Shown here: piece after piece, positions 57,040 to 64,000 of the stretch | Layout of the letters: each line of letters starts with the position of its first letter | Numbering within the stretch: position 1 is the first letter of the stretch | NCBI RefSeq assembly: GCF_018139145.2 | Contig: NC_059471.1 | Coordinates: forward strand, 211,067,494-211,131,493 | Reading direction: 5' to 3' | DNA from: Gymnogyps californianus | Lineage: Eukaryota > Chordata > Aves > Accipitriformes > Cathartidae | Length of the DNA stretch: 64,000 bases | Position numbers and translations under genes: made by a program | Notes under the pieces: generated by a model | What the model was told of the DNA's origin: nothing | Seen by the model: the letters and a program-made list of their open reading frames with translations, nothing else | The model's database searches: none

Positions 57040-57230
57040 CGCTATCAGGTTGCCGCGTGGATTACAGTCGGATGTGTGTACTATCAGCACCTGCAGCGCG
57101 CGTGCAGCTATAAAAATGACAGAGTAAGGGAAGTGGACCGGGACTGGGTATTATGTTTGTTCATCTGACTTGTTTCGTAGCTGCAGCTGGAATGTAAATC
57201 CTAATAATGCCATTCATAAAGTATAATCTC
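57040..57230. promoter_or_regulatory. Motif-dense candidate enhancer
   Basis: GGATTA (57059-57064, OTX/PITX-type), CACCTG E-box (57088-57093), a CpG-rich near-palindrome CTGCA-GCGCGCG-TGCAG (57091-57107) and TGACAG (57117-57122, MEIS/TGIF-type) after an AT-rich ATAAAAA word lie within 65 bp. Further ATTA words follow to 57230. The CpG content contrasts with the flanks. Function is inferred from motif density only. Confidence 0.3.
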
Positions 57231-57329
57231 AATTACCACTATCAGGTTATTTATTGATCCTATAGAAGAATCTGCTTGGGAATGTAGACATGATCCTTTG
57301 GATCCCAGTCTGCTCTAATACCAGAGAAA

Positions 57330-57550
57330 GGGACAGATTCTGATCTCCTTTGTGTATGGAAAAAGCTTCTGAAGCCAAAGCAATGTGATTTTAAACCATG
57401 GATTGCAATGATGTAAAACTGACGTGATTCTCTTGAAGATCCAGATCCTGACGTTGGTGTTACGTTGCGGTTAATCTGGAGTAGCTCCATGGCAGCTGAT
57501 GGAGATATTCAAATAGAATCTGTGTAATAAAGATCAGGATTTGGCCCTTA
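57330..57550. repeat. Decayed palindromic amniote repeat, copy 5 (best preserved)
   Basis: 'acagattctgatctcctttg', 'gatgtaaaactgacgtgatt', 'ggtgttacgttgcggttaat', 'ctggagtagctccatggc', 'agatcaggatttggccc' follow the order of the reptile/bird hairpin repeat whose arms read 'gattctgatctca..acactggtgtaaatctggagtaactccattgaagtcaatgg' and its complement. Both arms can be traced. No protein-coding capacity. Confidence 0.5.
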
Positions 57551-58102
57551 CATCTTTACCTTTCAGAGAAATAACAATGAGAAGATCACCTGAATAGATT
57601 TGAAAACATCTCATTTCCAAGATGCTTCATAGCTGGCAGCAGCTCCCTGCTCACTTGCCAGAAAATCGAGTGTAAAATCTATAACTCTCCAAATACAACC
57701 TTAATATGTGATGCCTACAAAAAAACCTTGACAACAGTGAGGCTGCCGATGTGCCGAGACCCCTGCCTGTCACACTCCCTAATATTGCCTCGTTTTTTCC
57801 CCTCTACTCCCCCGTCTGTCTGATCCCATCTGTTGTCACTTGTTTTACACTTAGGCTGCAACTGTTGGAGGCTAGTTGGAAGTTTTTTTGTCCTTTGGTT
57901 TGTATGGTGACATGAAGGACGGTGGGCTCCTGGTCATCTCCATCAGCACTGCCTGGAGCGAGCCTGGAGCATCTGTGAGCTCCAAGACTTTAACCTGTGT
58001 GAAAATATCTCCACGTTACAGTGAAATGCAAATAAATGTTCGGTCTTATCTTTAGTGTCCCAGGCAGCTATATTCAGTCTGCTCAAATCTAGACAGAAAA
58101 TT

Positions 58103-58116
58103 AAAAAAAAAAAAAA
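58103..58116. repeat. A homopolymer, 14 bp
   Basis: Simple A-run followed by CAAAACC. No retrogene body recognised. Confidence 0.9.
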
Positions 58117-59329
58117 ACAAAACCAGTTTGCTTTGGTTTTGTGGGTAGGCAGGAGTAAGGGCTGACTCTTGCAGGCACCTCTCACAGTCTGTCACCAAGG
58201 GGTGAGGACAATGTGCATCTGCCTCTCATAGCCAAACATGCAAAGGTCTCTGTAACTAAAACAAGGTCCAAATCCCTGCAGGTGGGCTTGGGTGAATCTC
58301 GTGGTGGTGACTGAAAATACGATTGCTGTCAGCTCTTTGGTCCCTTTTGCTCCTAGAGGTTTCCACCCCACATCAGAGCTGGCAGAGGGACAGGTGGGCA
58401 CATCTTGACTTCAAAAGCCCAATTTATGGTGCAGGAGGGCTGGAGCTGAGATACTGGACACAGCGGGCAGAGACATGGGCACATGTCCTCGCCTCTCCAT
58501 CCAGCTCCATGGCAGGGCTTGCCAGCGGAAGGCTGGGAATACACAGCCAAGAGCATATTTCATAGGGGACTTGTTTGCCATTCCACAAAGTTATAACCCA
58601 TTTGGTTACTGGGCCGTGCTGGGTGATTATAGAGTGGGGTGCTTAATAACTTAGAAACTCTTTAAGATATTTGTTGAGGTAAATTGGGTATCAAACATTA
58701 AGCGCATTACACCACGTAATGGACTCCACTGCAGTAAGTCATGGGTGATTAATACATTTCTACTTTTGTATCACTGGGATACACAAATGCAGGAATTTAA
58801 GGGAAAGTGGAGGAATACATGGTAAAAGGGGCTGGTATATCAAAATTGAAGCAGATAAGTGGAATGCATTGAACAGAAAACTTACTGCATTTTTGGTGTT
58901 GATGATCAAATTTCACATGACTAGAAGTAATAGTTGGGTTGTAAATATTTGGTGAGTTAATGGTGATACAGATATATGTTACCAGAATCAGCTGAATTCT
59001 GTAGCCTAGTATGTCTGAACCCCCTTTTTAAGAGCAAATGAAGGTACACAATAGCAATGTCCCCATGCCACCTTAAGAGACTGAAGTTGATTGAGTACCA
59101 CGGAGTGAAAAGAATGAAGAAATGCATAAATATTGCACTCCTTTTGTTAGCCTCCATTTTAATTTGTTTTATAATCTTCAACACATGCACAATTTGCCTT
59201 AACCCTCAGTGCATTGCCTTCAGCAAATTACACTGGCATAAGAATTTCAGTAATTTCAGTTTCTCTGCCGCTGACATTTGCCAGTGCATGCTACTGAATT
59301 TGCAATGAGCACCTGGCTTGAACCATGCA

Positions 59330-59720
59330 GAACTGGCTAGCTGCTCTATTTTCCTTTGAGAAGCCTGTGTTTGGTGCTTTTTTGTTTATCAAAGCACTGC
59401 TTTTCTTTCAGACCGGCTGAAAGAACTTTTTCAATGAACTTTTCGTCTGTTCAGAAACACACACGGAGGGAAAATGGAGATTAATTACCGCTGAATTTAC
59501 TAAGCTTTGCATCCAAAGATAATGAATTTTGAGTGTTCCTGTGTACAGAGAATTCAGCTAGGGAGCTCAGTAAATAATGTGTGTAATGTTTAGATAGTGC
59601 TCTTAAAACGTTAATGGGGCTGTTCTTTCTTATTGAATCTTATTAACTTTATCTGTTTATTATAGATTTTGGGGATTAGCAAACTCCCATGGTGTTACTG
59701 TTTATTCGTTAAACCCTGTT
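59330..59720. promoter_or_regulatory. Candidate enhancer with joined FOX and TCF/LEF motifs
   Basis: TTTGTTTATCAAAG (59381-59394) fuses a forkhead site (TGTTTA) and a TCF/LEF site (ATCAAAG) sharing one A. Downstream are GATTAATTACC near 59480, AAAGATAATGAATTTTGAG near 59515, a TAATG-type word near 59610 and another TGTTTA near 59655. Dense developmental-factor words in AT-rich, repeat-free DNA are typical of conserved vertebrate enhancers. Unproven here. Confidence 0.3.
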
Positions 59721-61962
59721 GGCTCTACTTTCAAAGCAATTTAGTTTTTGACCTCTAGATCTCTCAAAAAGAATGGTTAAGTTTTCCTTTGTTCCTTACT
59801 TAGAGAAGTTCACAGGGGCTCGAAGCAGAGAAACTTTGGGAGATACCACATCCCCTGTGAGTCTTAAACAGCAGAGGGCTGCGATGGCTGGCCTTTGAGA
59901 TTGCCAGGGGAGGAAATCGGAAGGGAAAATTACCCCAGAGAAAGGGAAGTCTGGATTCTGGGTTACACCTATGGATGGGATTGCTGTAGTCTTTAACTCC
60001 CTTGGATGGTAACTGAAAAGAGATTTACGTAAGCAGCTTTTTTATCATAGTGTGAGGCTGCATCTAGTAAAGCATCTGAACGTATTCTTAACTTTAAGCT
60101 CACAAGCTGTCCTGTAGAAGTTAAAGTTAGGATCCTGCACTGTATGGAGAGCTACACATCTTAAAATCATCTTACGGCACTCTTGTACAAGCCAAGATGC
60201 AGTGTAAGTCCTTTGCATATGTCGTGAAACCATTCCTGGTACTTTTAACAATGGCAAAAGACCAAATGGCAAAAGGGGGCACCTGTCCCCCCAAAAGCAT
60301 GCACATTCCTCCTCTGGAGTTTCAGATCTCTGTTTTGATACCACTTTGTATTTAACTCCCATTTTGAATATCCCATCGAGATAGACACATACAGGTGCTA
60401 ATGACACTCAGAGACTGGCATTTCCAAAGTCATTTGGGGGATTCAGACCTCCCGACTGGAGTACAATTCACATGGACAGTGAGCACCCAAACCTTTTGGG
60501 TGCCCGTGCAATCACCCACGAGCTGACACGGCCACATGAAGTCCGTAGTGTGGACTGGGAAGCGTCGGTGCTCCCTTGGTAGCCCTTCCACGGGGCACTC
60601 GCACAGTCTGCTGAGCGGCTTAGGGGGTAGCTCCTTCCCTGCATTATTAGCAGTTTGACACAAAGGTTAATGAGGCCATATGTAATTCTCTGAGCTTGTA
60701 GACAGTTAAAAAGAAAGGCAATTCAAGAAATAATAAAGTTCTACATCTACTGCTGTTAATCATAATTTTATAAATACCTGGGAGAGGGGATGTAGGGGCA
60801 TAACTCAGAACAGTTTGGCTTTGGAATAACTCTACCATAATGTTATGCCTCTGGAAAAGCAGAGCCCTTTCTATTCTGTAACATTTCCTAAACCCATTCA
60901 GATTTAAAAACAATATATCACTGAACATAAAACCGAAAGGTTATTTTTCCTCCCCGGCTGTGCTTTGTATCAGTGCAGTGAGATACCATGCCTGACTGGG
61001 CCCTGCCCTTGTGCGCAGTTATTTACTGTACAGGGGGAAAGCATCCTTGCGTATCCTGGGCAGGAGCTGGACAGTGCGCCGTTAATGAGAATTGCATAGC
61101 AGTAGCACTAGGAGGTCGAAGTCCAGCATGGGGACTCATATGCTTAGTGCTGGCCAAACTTATGATGAGAAGACAATGCCTGTCCCCAAATGTTCCCTAC
61201 TGAAGGGTGAGAGGAAACGGGGGCATTTTGCCTCTGTTTTTTAAGGAGAAAGTATTGCAGTGCAGATTCTGATATCTCACCTGTGATTCAATGGCCAGGT
61301 GATGCTGTCCTTTCTCAGCATCCTCAGTAGCACAACTGAGTCCAGGCTACACCATCCTAGCATGAGGGACCCTTGGGTGCACACCAGGTTGAGCTGGTTC
61401 AGCTCTTGTTGGGCAGTCCCATGATGACCATCAAACAGCTCTTGAGATAGACCAGGATGACCACAACACTAGGATTGCTTTGCCTTTCACAGACAGTATG
61501 GTCATCTGGCTGGGATCCCCCCTCTGCTGTCACCAGCTGAGCATCAGCACCCACATTGCTGGGAGATGCAAACAGGCTTGGCACCCCATTGTGTTGGAGC
61601 CTGGAATGATCACAGCACGTCTTGATGACCAAAGCTCTCATATTGTGTATCGAATGCCACTGGGTCCTTTCAGGGGATGGAAATAGGAACTGCTCCAAAG
61701 TGCCCTGCTCACCTCCCACTGTCCGGACACCATGTCCTAGCTCAAGCCAGCCTGCACCCTGGCCTCGATTCTCCCTGTCTTGTTCAGCCTGTGCAAAGCC
61801 CAGGCTGTATTAGAGGTGCCCAGGAACATCTCAGGTCCCCAAAACCTTCCTGCAGCTGAGGTTTCCTGAAAGTGCCCAAGAACCTTCTCTTGGCTCTCAT
61901 GGGAACTCACAGAAAAGCGCACTGGGAGGCTATGTAAAGACCACAATGATACCAAATTGAAA

Positions 61963-62020
61963 TTAGTAATAGCAACAATAGCAATAATAACATAATAATA
62001 AATAATGATAATAATAATAA
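61963..62020. repeat. AAT-type trinucleotide repeat, imperfect
   Basis: Repeated AAT/AAC/AGC triplets, purest at the 3' end (ATAATAATAATAA). The minus-strand frame over it has poly-isoleucine and is not a gene. Confidence 0.85.
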
Positions 62021-62340
62021 GCTTTAAAATGCAGTAGGACAAGGCATGGACTGGAGGAATCAAAGAAAAGTGACAATGACAGCATTAAGAGCATAAAGCT
62101 CCCTAGCTCAGTGTGTGGGTTACAGGCTTCAGGGTTTTTTTAATAAGTGCGGAGAAAATACACTGGTGAGCACCTATATTCCTAGTCATTTCATTAAGCA
62201 GTTTGCTTAATGGGCAGCTGTTGGCGAGGCAATTGGCCATCTTTTTCAGAAGCAGAACTCAGACAGAGCCACCCGCTGTTAGCTGTGAATCACAGGTTGT
62301 ATCCACTGGGGAAGGTCGTGAAGTCTTAACTGCGGTAAAA

Positions 62341-62391
62341 ATGGAAAAGCTGAAAAAATGGGAAAGCTGAAAAAATGGGAAAGTTGCGAGG
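62341..62391 (+). repeat. 17-bp tandem repeat, three copies
   Basis: Unit ATGGGAAAGCTGAAAAA: copies at 62341-62357 (one mismatch), 62358-62374 and 62375-62391 (3' half degenerate). Confidence 0.85.
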
Positions 62392-64000
62392 ATGATTATG
62401 AAACAAAAATGATGGTTGTCCCAAAATGCCAGCATAGTAGTTATCTATGGAGGAAAACAGCTCTCCTGCATGGCTGTCTGATATATTAGGTCATTCTGAA
62501 GGCAGTTATTGGTAGGGACTGTGTGCGTTTAATGTTTGGGACTATATGGAATGCAGTAAAGCCCTTGCACAATGCATATTTCACGTACAAAACATCTGAT
62601 CCATGACCAGTGCATACCAGCATAGCTCTAAGTACCTCAGCACACACTTCAGTAGTGATCAGCTATTCCTTATAATATTTTACTGGTTTTAGAAGAACGT
62701 AAAAATATGTGTACAGCTGGACATGTGGGCTTTCTTCCTGAGAATGCACACCTAAGGTACTTTAATTTTCACTGCATTCCTCTTTTATCTACATTGCAAT
62801 ATAAACCCCACCAAATCTTTGAGACTAAAAGTCTGACCCCATTTCGGATTCAACCAGCAAGACAAAAATCCCAGGCCCTGCAGGTTGTTCCAGTTCAGAG
62901 GAGACCTGAGGACAGACACGGGTTCTTTTTGATGTAATTTATAAACATATAATAATGTCAATAAACATACGAAGTCCTGTTTCCCTGAGCACAGCAGGTA
63001 TCAAACAAATGAGAGGGCAGTTTTCCTGCTCAAGGTGCCTTCTTTCATGCAACACCCATCCACACCTGTGTTTTTCCTTTGTGTCTTGGTCCTTAGCTTG
63101 GTTATACTACGAGGGAGGGTTTTTTCCCCACCCTAATACAGTCACGGGGTATCACAACACATGGCAGACCAGCTAAGGGAGTCAATCCCTTCTTCTGTTT
63201 GAGCTCTAGGTTCCCACTTGGGTTTTTTAGGGAAAGTCCTTGTCCCTTTTGTGCAGGAGTTCAGCTTTTGTGGAGGTGCTGTGTTGCAGCTTCCCAGCAC
63301 CCAGCCTCTCCCCGTGTTCAGAACAGCAAAACCTCCCAAAATGCGGCTGTCCCCAGGCACAGCCATTGACTCAGGTCACATATCACAGGCTGAACACTGC
63401 TATTAAAGGCTGATTTAATAGCAAATGCAGTATAAATAACAGTAATAAAAATGCACTACGAAATCTTGTTCACGGGTCTCCCATGCAACAAAAACCAGAG
63501 GAAAGCGGTGGCTCTCGTGGCATGTCATAGGGTCCCCTGGGATGCAGCGCTGATGAGGCACAGCTCAAAGCAGCAGCCAAACCCATTCCAGTCTCTCTGA
63601 AAACATGCAGATAGCATCGCTTTTCTGCTCATCCGGGGCTTGGTAGCATGAACGCTTGCAAAGCTTGACTCTGCTGAAGTAACATTAAAGGTAGAAGCAA
63701 TCTCCTGGGTAGACAGCATTTAAACCACTTGGGGCTTTGAAGACAGAAGGTCAAAAACAATATATCAAGTCGGTTATCAGCCAGTCCCGTCTTCCCTTCC
63801 TCCCCTCCCTCTGGCTTAGAGCTGCAGGAGCCCAGTCCTTTGATGTAAACCTGTCAGACACTTTGGTCTCTTCCCTGCTCTGCCCTGCCCTATTCCTCCA
63901 CATACACATTTGTGTGAGATTTTAATTATAGGCGTGATCATATTGGTAAGAAAACCCTTCCTTAATTACACGCTCAATTAATTCTAGTAGCTTAGGAGCT

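Larger units (their letters stand above)
55603..64000. other. Non-coding sequence to window end
   Basis: No gene recognised. Contains the CR1 and palindromic relics at 56.4 and 57.4 kb, two enhancer-like blocks (57.0-57.2 and 59.33-59.72 kb), a 17-bp tandem repeat (62.34 kb) and AAT-rich sequence (62.0 kb). AT-rich 58.6-59.0 kb and 63.92-64.0 kb stretches have ATTA-type words. Overlapping frames of up to 120 codons around 60-62 kb have no domain. Confidence 0.5.

Noticed and set aside
1..64000. tRNA, rRNA, snRNA, CRISPR array or bacterial operon
   Set aside because: No cloverleaf, no conserved rRNA or U-RNA blocks, no regularly spaced repeats, and no ribosome-binding-site-led gene runs were seen. 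The DNA is vertebrate-like throughout.

Overview
The window reads as nuclear DNA of a bird, most likely a gene-poor intergenic stretch or the inside of a very large intron. Three LTRs share one lineage; two have the complete TG...CA structure, and the third is TG...CA by length and ends. Their ends and their R/U5-like module look like the endogenous retrovirus LTRs (ERVL-type) common in avian genomes. The other recognisable repeats are old CR1 LINE pieces, MIR/CORE-SINE-like relics and decayed palindromic amniote repeats. Repeat density is low. There is no sign of bacterial, viral or plasmid gene organisation.

No open reading frame encodes a protein I recognise. The longest frames (about 140-195 codons) sit inside LTR tandem repeats or look like chance. 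A rough estimate from stop-codon frequency predicts a few frames of 150 codons or more in 64 kb of random six-frame sequence. The best hints of exons are: (i) a Kozak ATG followed after exactly 11 codons by a strong splice donor at 55426-55460, next to a locally CpG-richer stretch (about 54.8-55.45 kb); and (ii) a long polypyrimidine tract, AG acceptor and Kozak ATG at 47.86-47.96 kb opening a 70-codon frame. Neither can be assigned to a gene.

Layout: 0-3.5 kb unique sequence; 3.50-4.09 kb solo LTR (+); 4.2 kb palindromic relic; 8.98-9.40 kb solo LTR (-); 11.2 kb CR1 piece; 14.18-15.28 kb long LTR with an internal minisatellite (+); 15.3-36.5 kb mostly unique with MIR-like relics at 17.8, 23.2, 23.5 and 24.4-24.8 kb; 36.6-37.15 kb CR1 reverse-transcriptase piece (-); 37-41 kb several small relics, including a second, opposite-strand CR1 RT piece at 39.9 kb; 45.1 kb MIR-like relic; 47.9 kb possible acceptor and ORF; 50.5-51.1 kb CpG-richer element with a perfect RFX X-box and a YY1-type motif; 51.5-51.9 kb clustered hairpins; 54.8-55.6 kb CpG-richer putative promoter or first exon; 56.4 and 57.4 kb relics; 57.0-57.2 and 59.3-59.7 kb motif-dense, enhancer-like stretches; AAT-rich repeat at 62.0 kb.

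The biology is therefore mainly regulatory and genome-evolutionary. Blocks rich in homeodomain, FOX, TCF/LEF, RUNX, E-box and RFX motifs are candidate long-range enhancers. The ERV LTRs form a small family with shared 3' ends and divergent U3 regions. No new protein-coding system is visible. All repeat assignments were made by eye against remembered consensus sequences and are graded accordingly.
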